This document shows positions 47,095-55,765 of a DNA stretch of 64,000 nucleotides, one piece after another. The notes beneath the pieces are model-generated. The model was not told the DNA's origin. It made no database searches and saw only the letters and a program-made list of their open reading frames with translations. Numbering within the stretch: position 1 is the first letter of the stretch; each line of letters starts with the position of its first letter. The position numbers were made by a program, and so were the translations under genes. The stretch comes from a virus, in the IMG/VR virus record IMGVR_UViG_3300025011_000030, positions 21,651-85,650 of that record, one strand, 5' to 3'.

Positions 47095-49557
47095 TTGAGT
47101 TGGCCGAAGTATAACCACGACCTAAAAAATACGGGTTTGAGTACCTACAAAGTAGTTGACCCGCCAGTACAAAAACTTTGGGAATTTACGACTGGAGGTG
47201 CTATAAATCAACCTCCCGTAATCGGCCCTGATGGTACAATTTATTTTGGTTCCAGTGATGGCTATCTTTATGCAGTATACCCTATTAGTGGGGTGCAGAA
47301 GTGGCGGTTTCAACTAGGAACCGATTCTCCCGCAGCGGTAATAGGTGCCGATGGAACGATATATACCAGAAACCAAAGCACGATCTACGCATTAAACCCT
47401 AGCGGCACTGTAAAATGGTTTTTTGATAACGTAGGTTATGTGATGCTTGACACTATCCCAATGACCATAACAGCCGACGAAACGTATCTCCTTATTCCTG
47501 TCTATGACAGCGGTCTGGAAGTTGGAAATGTCTGGCGCTTAGACATAGTATCAGATCCAAAGGCGATAAGCATTATCTACCATTGGTACGACAAAGTATT
47601 TACACCAGCAATAGGATCTGACGGAACGGTGTATATAACCAGTGATGAACACGAACTTGCTGCATTAAATCCAGACGGTTCAGCTAAATGGGAATTTCCA
47701 GTACCTTATTACACAACGAATTCTCCAGCGATAGGCCAGGATGGTGCAATTCATTTTGGAGCCGGAACTGTCCTATACGCAATCAACCAAGATGGTACTA
47801 AAAAGTGGGAACTCAATTTATATGTAGGACTTCAAAGTCCGTCTATCGGCCCTGATGGTACTATATATATCGCTAGTTCAAGATACTTACACGCAATTAG
47901 CCCTGACGGTACTCAGAAATGGGAGTATTATTTATCTTGGTCATGGAGAAACCTATCTATTGACTCTGACGGCGTCGTTTATACTATCAGAGGTGAGTCT
48001 GGAATTGCTGTTGAAGCTATCTATCCCCAAGGTACCAGTAAGTGGAGTTTAACCCTTAATGCCGCGATGTCTTACGCTCCAGTGATCGCATCTAATGGTT
48101 TTTTATATGTAGGTTCTGCGAATGGTAAACTGTACGCTATGGGTCCTCCCAGCTTTATAGTCTTAAATTGTAATCCGAGCAGTGGTACACCAATTGGTAC
48201 TGAGCAATCGCTGGAACTTAGCTTTAGCGAATCTATCGACGCAAATACTGTAAATCTGTCTTCTGTCCAGTTGAATAGTTCGTTTAAGTGGACTTACGAC
48301 GATATAGAGAAAAAACTTACATTACTTGGTGCTACCGGTGAGTGGACAGCTAACTCACATTTAACGCTCAGCCTAACTTCTGCACTAAAGGACATATATG
48401 GTAGACCTCTGGCCAATCCTACATCATACGAATGGGATGTTATTGGCTCATCACCGGCGACATATTACGTCAGGACCGATGGGGACGATGCTAACAACGG
48501 CCTGGGACCGGAACAGGAAAACGCTTTTCAGACCATTTCCCACGCAATTAATATAGCAGTAGCTAACGGTGCAAATGGGATAAAAATCTATATAGCCCCT
48601 GGAACATATAGTGAGTATATACAACCTTCCGGTTATCCTCACTACAATAATTTGATTGTCGAAGGCGACACCAGTGGAAAGTTATTTGACTTATCAAGTG
48701 GTTCCGTTATAGCTAATTATATTTATTGTAATCATGGTGGTGGGCAGGATTCGGTTGTTACCTACAAAAACATTATCGTTATCAACTCCGTGTATAGTTC
48801 GGATGATAATGGAGAAAATTGCAGTCTGACTTTAATTAATATAGTTACAAAAAATGGTGGCTTCTATCTAAACTCTGATACAACATATGTTTTAGCGGTT
48901 AACTGTACCTCTTGGAATGGGTTTTTTACAGGCGATGGTGATTTTTATAACTGCATAACTCCTTATGGGTTTTACCCTGGATTGGCTAGAATCTATAATT
49001 GCATGGCTCCAAATGTTTACCCTTCCAGTGGAAGTATAGTAGAGGAACATATATACGAATCACCACAATTTATAGATAGGGCCAGTAATGACTTTCGCTT
49101 AGTTGAGGGTAGTCCTGGTAGGGATAGTGGGGTGGAGGTTGAAAATTATTCGCCCGATATTTACGGAGGTTTACGTATTTCAACACCGGATCGCGGGGCT
49201 GCAGAGGTAGTAGCTCCACTTGTCTCAGACCCACCAATTATTCTAGGCCCGATGCCCATTAGGTGCGCTAAGCCTATGGTGGTGCTACAGGCACCTGTGC
49301 CGGTCGGGAATTGGTTGCTACATTTCAAAATAGAGAGCTTTTCAGATGCGGAGGGAACTATCCCAATAGCAGTAGTAGACAGCAGTATTAACCCTGAGCT
49401 ATTTGAGTACAGCACAGATGGCGGTTTAATATGGACAGCTTTTCCGGAGACTGGTTTACCGCAGGACAAATACGGGGCGTTGGTTAGGGCGAGGTGCGAG
49501 GTAGGCCCAAGACAGCAAGTCTGGTTAAAAGCCAGTGTAGGAGCAGAGGACGCATAA
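47095..49557 (+). CDS. PQQ-like beta-propeller and beta-helix receptor-binding protein
   Basis: 820 residues. Residues ~25-350 contain repeated IGPDGTIYFGSSDGYLYA-type blades with KW.F spacers, as in PQQ/Kelch-like propellers. Then an Ig-like domain (~350-450), a right-handed beta-helix starting YYVRTDGDDANNGLGPEQ (~455-700) and an end domain. TTG 47095. Likely the tail receptor-binding protein; no signal peptide. Confidence 0.75.
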   Translation: MSWPKYNHDLKNTGLSTYKVVDPPVQKLWEFTTGGAINQPPVIGPDGTIYFGSSDGYLYAVYPISGVQKWRFQLGTDSPAAVIGADGTIYTRNQSTIYALNPSGTVKWFFDNVGYVMLDTIPMTITADETYLLIPVYDSGLEVGNVWRLDIVSDPKAISIIYHWYDKVFTPAIGSDGTVYITSDEHELAALNPDGSAKWEFPVPYYTTNSPAIGQDGAIHFGAGTVLYAINQDGTKKWELNLYVGLQSPSIGPDGTIYIASSRYLHAISPDGTQKWEYYLSWSWRNLSIDSDGVVYTIRGESGIAVEAIYPQGTSKWSLTLNAAMSYAPVIASNGFLYVGSANGKLYAMGPPSFIVLNCNPSSGTPIGTEQSLELSFSESIDANTVNLSSVQLNSSFKWTYDDIEKKLTLLGATGEWTANSHLTLSLTSALKDIYGRPLANPTSYEWDVIGSSPATYYVRTDGDDANNGLGPEQENAFQTISHAINIAVANGANGIKIYIAPGTYSEYIQPSGYPHYNNLIVEGDTSGKLFDLSSGSVIANYIYCNHGGGQDSVVTYKNIIVINSVYSSDDNGENCSLTLINIVTKNGGFYLNSDTTYVLAVNCTSWNGFFTGDGDFYNCITPYGFYPGLARIYNCMAPNVYPSSGSIVEEHIYESPQFIDRASNDFRLVEGSPGRDSGVEVENYSPDIYGGLRISTPDRGAAEVVAPLVSDPPIILGPMPIRCAKPMVVLQAPVPVGNWLLHFKIESFSDAEGTIPIAVVDSSINPELFEYSTDGGLIWTAFPETGLPQDKYGALVRARCEVGPRQQVWLKASVGAEDA

Positions 49558-49607
49558 TGTACTTCCGAACGAACAGGGATTATTTTATTCTGGTTACCGA
49601 GGGGTGA
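49557..49607 (+). CDS. Tiny open frame before holin gene
   Basis: 16 codons (ATG overlapping the preceding TAA). No ribosome binding site of note. May be translated by coupling, or be meaningless. Confidence 0.2.
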   Translation: MYFRTNRDYFILVTEG

Positions 49608-49612
49608 GGTGA

Positions 49613-49813
49613 GTGGAAACTGAAGCTTTAAAAATGGCATCAAGTCAAGGTTTTTTCGCGTTTCTTTTTGTTTGTCTACTTTTTTATGTCCTAAAAGAAA
49701 ACGCAAGGCGCGAGTCACAATATCAAAAGACAATTGATACACTAGCACAAAAATTTGATATTGTCGATAAAATTGAGAAAGATGTGGTGGAAATTAAGAC
49801 TCATGTAATGTAG
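49613..49813 (+). CDS. BhlA/UviB-like holin-associated protein
   Basis: 66 residues. N-terminal span QGFFAFLFVCLLFYVL, then a charged coiled helix, the layout of the BhlA/UviB family that permeabilises membranes. GTG with GAGGTGAG upstream. Adjacent to amidase. Confidence 0.75.
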   Translation: METEALKMASSQGFFAFLFVCLLFYVLKENARRESQYQKTIDTLAQKFDIVDKIEKDVVEIKTHVM

Positions 49814-49828
49814 AAGGGAGTAAAATCA

Positions 49829-50041
49829 ATGAAAACGGAGTTCACTAAGATGGATTGGTTTCTTGCTATTTGCATGGCCCTCTGTTTACTGGTCTATTTG
49901 TATAGCTGTGTAAACGGTGAACCGGCCGAACAGGTTAAGGATTTGATGCAGTATTTTGGGATTGGTTTAGGGTTGACTGCTGGCAAGACAGTCGTCAACA
50001 ATATTGTCACCAGTAGTAAGGAGGACGATAAAAATGTATGA
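49829..50041 (+). CDS. Small membrane protein, putative holin
   Basis: 70 residues, ATG with AAGGGAG. Two hydrophobic segments (FLAICMALCLLVYLYS and a weaker FGIGLGLTAGK) and a charged tail. Part of the lysis cassette; the end overlaps the amidase by 8 bases. Confidence 0.6.
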   Translation: MKTEFTKMDWFLAICMALCLLVYLYSCVNGEPAEQVKDLMQYFGIGLGLTAGKTVVNNIVTSSKEDDKNV

Positions 50042-50801
50042 CGGTACTTTTGATCCCGGTCACGGTGGAAGAGACCCTGGAGCAATTGGTAAGGGTAAAA
50101 CTAAAGAGGCTGCCATTAATTTAATTACGGCCCGAAAGGTAAGGGATTTACTATTACCTGTGATGACTATTAAATTAACCCGAAATGACGATATTCATTT
50201 AGGCAATAATCCCAACGAAGATTTGAAGGCCAGGGTTGACATTGCCAACCGAAATAATTCTGATATATTCGTATCATTCCATTGTAACAGTAACGTAAAT
50301 GCTTCGGCGCACGGTGCCGAGGTTTACACCACTAGAGGTGAGACAAAAGCAGACCCACTTGCCACAGCTATTATTAACCGAATGGAATTAGCGTTTCCTG
50401 AATTAACATTCAGGAAGGATTTCGCTGATGGAGATCCGGATAAAGAAGCCGGGTTCTACGTCATTAAAAATACCAAAATGCCGGCAGTACTAATTGAGTT
50501 GGCTTTTATATCAAACCCAACGGAAGAAGCCTTGTTAAATAACACTCAATTTCAGGATAGAGCGGCACGGGCTATAGCTGACGGTATTTGCGACTATTTG
50601 GGGATTAAACTACCTGTATCACCGTCAACTAAGGAAAAGGTAACTCTTAACGATGTTAACGTTATTGTTTTTGGAAAACAGTTAAAAGGTTTTTTATTTA
50701 ACGATCATGCATATGTGCAGGTTACGGAGTTAGCCAATGCTGTAGGTGTTACTGAGCCGGTTATTTGGAAACCTGAAATCAATACTGTCGTTATAGGGTA
50801 G
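50034..50801 (+). CDS. N-acetylmuramoyl-L-alanine amidase (endolysin)
   Basis: 255 residues. Amidase_3 core: first zinc His in FDPGHGGRDPG, second His in FVSFHCNSN, catalytic Glu in VLIELAFISN. The last ~55 residues (TLNDVNVIVFGKQLKGFLF...) resemble a stalk- or copper-amine-oxidase-type wall domain. No signal peptide, so export depends on the holin. ATG 50034 after AAGGAGG. Confidence 0.9.
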   Translation: MYDGTFDPGHGGRDPGAIGKGKTKEAAINLITARKVRDLLLPVMTIKLTRNDDIHLGNNPNEDLKARVDIANRNNSDIFVSFHCNSNVNASAHGAEVYTTRGETKADPLATAIINRMELAFPELTFRKDFADGDPDKEAGFYVIKNTKMPAVLIELAFISNPTEEALLNNTQFQDRAARAIADGICDYLGIKLPVSPSTKEKVTLNDVNVIVFGKQLKGFLFNDHAYVQVTELANAVGVTEPVIWKPEINTVVIG

Positions 50802-50827
50802 TCGTTCAACGAGTGGAGGTTATTTTA

Positions 50828-50995
50828 ATGCCTGACCGTTCATGCCCCTGGTGGGCGGTGAAGTTAGACTATTATAAGTATATCACGTATAACAAAGTAC
50901 CCATAAGAAACTGTGGTAACTGTAGGTGGTATGATAATAGTCCTTATAAATGTTGCTGTCATCCTTTTATTGAACAACTACGAAGAACAAATTAA
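50828..50995 (+). CDS. Small cysteine-rich protein (55 aa)
   Basis: ATG after GGAGG. Cysteines in CGNCRWYDN and CCCHP, similar to other small phage zinc proteins. Function unknown. Confidence 0.6.
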   Translation: MPDRSCPWWAVKLDYYKYITYNKVPIRNCGNCRWYDNSPYKCCCHPFIEQLRRTN

Positions 50996-51024
50996 TCTGA
51001 CTCGTAATACAAAATAGTGTTAAT

Positions 51025-51136
51025 GGACAGACATTATTTAAAATTTACGCGCATATGCTCTTAGTGAGCCTCGGCTCGCTAAGGGTCGGGCATAAAGTCT
51101 GCATTGGTAAAAGACCTGTTAACTGCAGGTCTTTTT
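51025..51136 (+). ncRNA. Structured RNA candidate with terminator
   Basis: Nested stems: outer CAGAC/GTCTG (near 51029 and 51097), TATGC/GCATA, and an inner CTTAGTGAGC/GCTCGCTAAG hairpin with CTCG loop, followed by the terminator at 51109-51136. No protein frame. No obvious promoter directly upstream. No known RNA family recognised. Confidence 0.4.
51109..51136 (+). terminator. Rho-independent terminator
   Basis: AAAAGACCTG pairs with CAGGTCTTTT, then T run. Confidence 0.85.
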
Positions 51137-51168
51137 ACTGTTTTAAGCGTTAAATTGTTTAAAACTTG

Positions 51169-51197
51169 TTGACTTTCCTGAGGAAATGGATTATACT
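51169..51197 (+). promoter_or_regulatory. Sigma-A promoter
   Basis: TTGACT, exactly 17 bases, TATACT. Close to consensus; directs the gene at 51238. Confidence 0.85.
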
Positions 51198-51237
51198 ATG
51201 TAGTGTAAGTGAATATAAAAACAGGGAGGTCAAGTAA

Positions 51238-51645
51238 ATGCAGATTAGTTTATTTCGTGACGATGTAGGTATGACCTGTGAATATTGCGGGCACCAACAC
51301 ATTAAGAATGTTTACGTGGTTCAAGACGGTGAGGTAACAATGCGAGTGGGTAGTGAATGTGTACTAAAAATTGCTAAGGTTAACGACTACGGTATCAAAG
51401 TATTAAAGAAACATCGAAATAAAATTCGTTCACTCGAAATATGGTTAAAACTGTGTAAGGCAAAAGACTACGATAAAATCAGTAAAAAATACTATAACGG
51501 CACTACAGGTGGTATGACAGACGAACAATTTAAAGCTCACATGGAGTGGTTAGCTACTGAGCGACTACCATTGAGTATTAAAAATGAGCTAAAAGAAATT
51601 AACAAACAATTTAAGGAAATTAAAATTAGAACTAAAAAAGCTTAA
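51238..51645 (+). CDS. Small zinc-finger protein with basic helical tail
   Basis: 135 residues. CEYCGHQHIKNVYVV and VGSECVLKIAK give a probable zinc knuckle, followed by lysine-rich helices (about 25 per cent Lys in the second half). ATG after GGAGGTCAA, own promoter and terminator. Likely nucleic-acid binding; no family named. Confidence 0.65.
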   Translation: MQISLFRDDVGMTCEYCGHQHIKNVYVVQDGEVTMRVGSECVLKIAKVNDYGIKVLKKHRNKIRSLEIWLKLCKAKDYDKISKKYYNGTTGGMTDEQFKAHMEWLATERLPLSIKNELKEINKQFKEIKIRTKKA

Positions 51646-51653
51646 TTTGTAAC

Positions 51654-51680
51654 AGCCCACTAATAATGTGGGCTTTTTTA
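51654..51680 (+). terminator. Rho-independent terminator
   Basis: AGCCCAC, loop TAATAAT, GTGGGCT, then six T. Confidence 0.9.
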
Positions 51681-51684
51681 TTCT

Positions 51685-51713
51685 TTGTATTACCGTTAAA
51701 TATTACCTGTAAT
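51685..51713 (+). promoter_or_regulatory. Promoter candidate TTGTAT-N17-TGTAAT
   Basis: Spacing is correct and it follows a terminator; the -10 box is imperfect. Confidence 0.4.
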
Positions 51714-51773
51714 ACCGGCTCTAAAATCTACATATACTCAAAAGTAACTTCAAAACAAAAGGAGGTCAACATT

Positions 51774-52121
51774 ATGGCCGGCATGAAAGAAAAGCTGACA
51801 GTTGTGTCTATACGATTGTATCCTAGTCAAGTTGTTTGGGTAAAAGAACGGTCTGAATTAAGTAGTTACGTTAGGGAGTTAATTGAACAGGAAATCACCA
51901 GTTTTTGCACTAAACCAGAACCTAATAAAACTCTAATACCTGTAGTGCCGAAAGTTAAAACTGTTAAGACCGTATATAAGGTGATGGATGAAATATGTCA
52001 TCTTCCGGCACTATTCAACAATCAGCTACCAACCGAACCAGCTACTCCAGTTGAACCCGCTATACCCAAAAAAGCTGTTTGGGTATTTCCTGAACCTATT
52101 AAACCAAAGGAGGTCGGTTAA
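51774..52121 (+). CDS. Ribbon-helix-helix-like protein with Pro-rich tail
   Basis: 115 residues. TVVSIRLYPSQVVWVKER then SSYVRELIEQEI fits a ribbon-helix-helix DNA-binding unit; the remainder is rich in Pro, Val and Lys and probably disordered. ATG after GGAGGTCAA. May regulate the membrane/ATPase genes that follow, as in plasmid accessory regulators (inference). Confidence 0.55.
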   Translation: MAGMKEKLTVVSIRLYPSQVVWVKERSELSSYVRELIEQEITSFCTKPEPNKTLIPVVPKVKTVKTVYKVMDEICHLPALFNNQLPTEPATPVEPAIPKKAVWVFPEPIKPKEVG

Positions 52122-52250
52122 ATGTTTGTTGAGTTTTCACTTGTTCAAACTGTTCAGAATATTGCATGGTTAACTGGAGTTATATTGTCTGGGTACGGTA
52201 TAGCCGAATTATTGATTTCAGGGTTAGAGAGTTATATAAAGAGTCGGTAA
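52122..52250 (+). CDS. Small membrane protein (42 aa)
   Basis: ATG directly abutting the preceding stop; AAAGGAGG upstream. One span (IAWLTGVILSGYGIAELLI). First of three small membrane proteins before the large ATPase. Confidence 0.55.
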   Translation: MFVEFSLVQTVQNIAWLTGVILSGYGIAELLISGLESYIKSR

Positions 52251-52388
52251 GTTATTTCATAAATGACCAAACTACCAACCCAAAGCCTATAACGATTTTA
52301 ATTCCAGCAGCTAATGGAGGCATCTACTTCACCTTCCTTATTTTTTTTGTTATTGTATAGTATTAACCAAGAAAGGGTGATTATATAC

Positions 52389-52697
52389 GTGACGAAATTT
52401 AAAAAATTTAACTCTTTTTTATTAGCTATTTATTATACACTTCTTCCGTATACTGTTCAGGCGTCAGCCGGTTTAGATGGAGCTTCACGGCTAATTGATA
52501 AGCTCCAATCGGCTGCCCTGTGGTTTGGTTTAGCTTTAGGTATTTGGGGAATATATGAATGGATGATGGGCTCGCCGGGTGGGTTAGATAGGTTCAAACG
52601 GGCCGTACTTGGCTATGTTGCCATACTGTTGATGCCGTTATTGTTTTTTGAGCTTCGGGACTCGTTTAGTATAAAAACATTTCGCGGTAATAAGTAG
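52389..52697 (+). CDS. Membrane protein, pilin- or VirB2-like layout
   Basis: 102 residues. N-terminal hydrophobic segment ending TVQASAG, a possible cleavage site, then two spans (ALWFGLALGIWGIYEWM and AVLGYVAILLMPLLFF). Size and layout recall VirB2/TrbC-type pilins but no sequence signature confirms this. GTG after AAGGGTGA. Confidence 0.5.
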   Translation: MTKFKKFNSFLLAIYYTLLPYTVQASAGLDGASRLIDKLQSAALWFGLALGIWGIYEWMMGSPGGLDRFKRAVLGYVAILLMPLLFFELRDSFSIKTFRGNK

Positions 52698-52705
52698 GTG
52701 ATAAC

Positions 52706-53008
52706 ATGTTTAAAGGGCTATTTGAAAAGGTAAATACGTGGTTTACGGGCAAGGTAGACGCAGCCGTTAACAATGCTGTAAACAAAACAAGTCAGGCCGT
52801 TACTGACAAAGCTGCTGAGATAGCTACGAGTAAGGTTGAGACTTTGTGGGATTGGGTTGTTCATTTTGTCGTGACCGGAGAATCGGTTCTAACCATTATC
52901 ACGATTGTATTCATACTTTTATGGATGTTGGGTATGGATAGATTTGGTATGTATGCAAAATGGCTTTTCGGTATTTACTTCCTAATTTGGGTGGTGATAT
53001 CAGCTTGA
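52706..53008 (+). CDS. Membrane protein with amphipathic N-terminus
   Basis: 100 residues. A long amphipathic helix (VDAAVNNAVNKTSQAVTDKA) precedes two spans (SVLTIITIVFILLWML and WLFGIYFLIWVVI). The stop overlaps the start of the ATPase gene, so the two are likely made together. Confidence 0.6.
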   Translation: MFKGLFEKVNTWFTGKVDAAVNNAVNKTSQAVTDKAAEIATSKVETLWDWVVHFVVTGESVLTIITIVFILLWMLGMDRFGMYAKWLFGIYFLIWVVISA

Positions 53009-55665
53009 TTAAGTCGAAGTTAATTTCAACAACAAAAAAGTTTTTCAACCTTGTTTCCGACGACTACATTATCTACCAACTCAAACCAGATACTTCGGTG
53101 CGTAACCAGCGCACTGAAGATATCACAAAGATAGTTGCCGGCCTATTTAAAATTCCAAATCAACGTATTAAAATCAAACCTTTTAAATTTTTCAAAAAAG
53201 GTCACTCCTTTATAACGGTACAGCGACAAGATCAAATATCCTTTAAAGCCGTATTTACCCAAGGTTCTATTACTTTTTATTTGGTAATACCTAAGGATAA
53301 AAAGAACGAAATAATTCGTAAATGTGAGGCTATTTGGCCACATGCGACTATACTGCCCGTGACGACTGACGTATTACCTACTTTTGAACTAACTAAAACC
53401 ATGGCTGCGAGTATGTATTATCGCAAACACGATATATTTTCTATGATTTGCGATAACCGGGATAACTTACCGTTACCTTCGTTACTAACCAGTATACGGG
53501 ATTTAGAAGTTGAAACGGATAAGGCCGTTTTAGATGTACTGTTTATACCTACCAACCGAAGAGACTGGCAACGTAAAGCTGAAGGTGCTCTGACTAAATT
53601 AGAAAAAGGAACCATACCCACTAGAACAGGGCAGCAATTACCTGAAAAACTATTTGAAATAGTTAATTCAATTATGAACAGCATTCGTTACGGGTTACTT
53701 GATTTGACTGCCATGAGTAACGAGGATAAAAAGGCTATTCAACAAATGAAAGCAGAAGAAACTCGTTGGTCGGAAGGTCGTAAACTGTATGACGAAATGT
53801 TACCTGAATCAAAGAAAAAAGTTGGCGAGGATGTTTTAAATACGTGGGTAAGAGTTGCAGCACAAAGCAATGACCCTTTGAAGGCCCAACGCATAGTTCG
53901 TACGATGGTTAACGCTTGGAAAGATATTGCCGGAGATAACGAGTTTGACCGTCAGGATATTCCTCGTCGTTATGTATTGAAATTCTTGGCTCAAATAACA
54001 CATAATCAACCGACTCCGGGAAAACGATTGTGCAACGTACTTAGTGTAAAGGAAGCTAGTAAGTTGATTCAGTTACCTGGTTACGAGCTACAGCAGCAAT
54101 TCCCGGAAATTCAGGCCATACGAGTCAAAGAAGTAACTATCCCTAACGAACTGTTCGTAGATAAAGGTATTCGCATTGGGTACGTGACTGAAAAGGGTAG
54201 TACTAAGTTGGTTCGCATACCTGTTACACCGAATTCCAGTATATCAACGAGTGCTATTTACGACGCCTTATGTACACATAGCTTCGGTCAAGGTAAACAA
54301 GGTACAGGAAAAACCGAGGGTTTCGGTTCTACTTGGTGCCACGACATGGTAGTAAACGGCTTTACAGCTATTATAATTGATACAGCCGACGGTCAAATGA
54401 TTCGTGATTTTGAAGACAGTTTACCTGAGGACTTTCCAGAACAGAAAATCATTCATCTTAACTGCGATAACAAATCGTACCCAGTATCTTTAAATTGGAG
54501 TGACGTATTGGGCAGGGAGTTTAAGTGCACAAAAGGTGACCAAGAGCTACAAGCTGTAGAAATTCAAGAACGTATTACAGCCCGTTTTATTGAGTTTATC
54601 AACGGCGAAGCTACTACCGAATTTTCGGATCTAATGCGACAGTTCTTAGTTAGTGCCACAAAGGCAGCAACTACTCGAAAAAACTGGTCGTTTCAGGATA
54701 TTGATTTAGTACTTGTATCCCCGTCTTTTAGAGAGGAACTATTAAACAGTGCTAAGATACAGAATATGCCGGAAGTAGCCGAGGACTTGAAAAGGTTACA
54801 GGTCATGGCCGAAAAAGGTAGTGCGAGTAACACCGTTGATGGTATTATTTCTAGAATACGGATGTTAAGTAACAACAAGCTATTGGCGAACATGTTTTAT
54901 CAGCCGGCAAAACTCAACTCACGAGGAAAACCTATTCTCGATTTTAGAAAATACATGGACAATAAGCCCACAGGTGACCCTGCTTTCGATAAGTACGGTT
55001 ATGTCGTAACTATTCAAGCTAGTTACGATGCGTGGCAAGAAAATCAACCTCTTATATTAGGTTTCTTTGAAGATAAAATTAACTTCAATGTATTCAGTCG
55101 TATTGAGCTAGAACAAAAAGACAGAGTTCCGGTCATTAAATGGATTGATGAGCCACATAAAGTTATTAACTCGGTAGCCAAATACTATAAGGGAAGTAAC
55201 GTAGAGTTCCGGAAGTATAGGTGCAAGAATTTATTCACCGGGCACAGTATTGAACAAATGGGAGATGCAGCCAACAGCTTACTTGACGGCGGAGCTCAAA
55301 TAACCAGTTATAAAACAGAACGTTTAAGTGAACTTGAAAGGTTTGCTCACTTGTTTGACCCGTACACCGACGCTAAAGAGCTATACGCCGGACTTCCAGA
55401 TAAATGGGTAGCTGTTAATAAAGTAAGGTTACCGAGCGGAGCTAACTGCCCAGCATTTATAGCTAGGATGATGCCACCACCGAAAAAAGTTAAAGACCGT
55501 TCCTCACGTCGGGAAGACTGTTCTAAGCAGTTTGGTCGACCTTGGAAAGAGGTAACTAAGGAGATACTCGATCGTAAACTACATTATCAAAAATTGGACG
55601 CCCAATGGTATGAACAAAAAGCTGAGGAAAAAGAAGCTGAAAAACAAGCTAAAAAAGCCAAGTAG
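53005..55665 (+). CDS. VirD4/HerA-like ATPase (DNA translocase)
   Basis: 886 residues. Residues ~1-410 are an unassigned N-terminal region. Then HSFGQGKQGTGKT (Walker A, near residue 430), FTAIIIDTADG, and VPVIKWIDEPHKVI (Walker B DE), the order of the VirD4/TraG/HerA-FtsK superfamily. A late FTGHSIEQMG segment fits sensor/arginine-finger regions. C-terminus is lysine-glutamate rich. TTG 53005. Likely a hexameric, membrane-associated DNA pump of the small membrane-protein module. Confidence 0.75.
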   Translation: MIKSKLISTTKKFFNLVSDDYIIYQLKPDTSVRNQRTEDITKIVAGLFKIPNQRIKIKPFKFFKKGHSFITVQRQDQISFKAVFTQGSITFYLVIPKDKKNEIIRKCEAIWPHATILPVTTDVLPTFELTKTMAASMYYRKHDIFSMICDNRDNLPLPSLLTSIRDLEVETDKAVLDVLFIPTNRRDWQRKAEGALTKLEKGTIPTRTGQQLPEKLFEIVNSIMNSIRYGLLDLTAMSNEDKKAIQQMKAEETRWSEGRKLYDEMLPESKKKVGEDVLNTWVRVAAQSNDPLKAQRIVRTMVNAWKDIAGDNEFDRQDIPRRYVLKFLAQITHNQPTPGKRLCNVLSVKEASKLIQLPGYELQQQFPEIQAIRVKEVTIPNELFVDKGIRIGYVTEKGSTKLVRIPVTPNSSISTSAIYDALCTHSFGQGKQGTGKTEGFGSTWCHDMVVNGFTAIIIDTADGQMIRDFEDSLPEDFPEQKIIHLNCDNKSYPVSLNWSDVLGREFKCTKGDQELQAVEIQERITARFIEFINGEATTEFSDLMRQFLVSATKAATTRKNWSFQDIDLVLVSPSFREELLNSAKIQNMPEVAEDLKRLQVMAEKGSASNTVDGIISRIRMLSNNKLLANMFYQPAKLNSRGKPILDFRKYMDNKPTGDPAFDKYGYVVTIQASYDAWQENQPLILGFFEDKINFNVFSRIELEQKDRVPVIKWIDEPHKVINSVAKYYKGSNVEFRKYRCKNLFTGHSIEQMGDAANSLLDGGAQITSYKTERLSELERFAHLFDPYTDAKELYAGLPDKWVAVNKVRLPSGANCPAFIARMMPPPKKVKDRSSRREDCSKQFGRPWKEVTKEILDRKLHYQKLDAQWYEQKAEEKEAEKQAKKAK

Positions 55666-55701
55666 TTTTTAATAACTTAAAAATTTTCTTTTAGAAACCT
55701 C

Positions 55702-55730
55702 TTGTCTATACTAAGTTATTATGTTACTAT
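55702..55730 (+). promoter_or_regulatory. Sigma-A promoter
   Basis: TTGTCT, 17 bases, TACTAT with TG upstream. Precedes 55766. Confidence 0.75.
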
Positions 55731-55765
55731 GTTTCTAATTATATTGAACAGGGAGGTTAATTAAT

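Noticed and set aside
49161-49748. 195-codon minus-strand frame opposite the tail and holin genes
   Set aside because: Covers two convincing plus-strand genes and lacks expression signals.
55676-55700. CTTAAAAATTTT as another phage-sigma element
   Set aside because: No TATATA at the required distance; the TTGTCT promoter explains the site.
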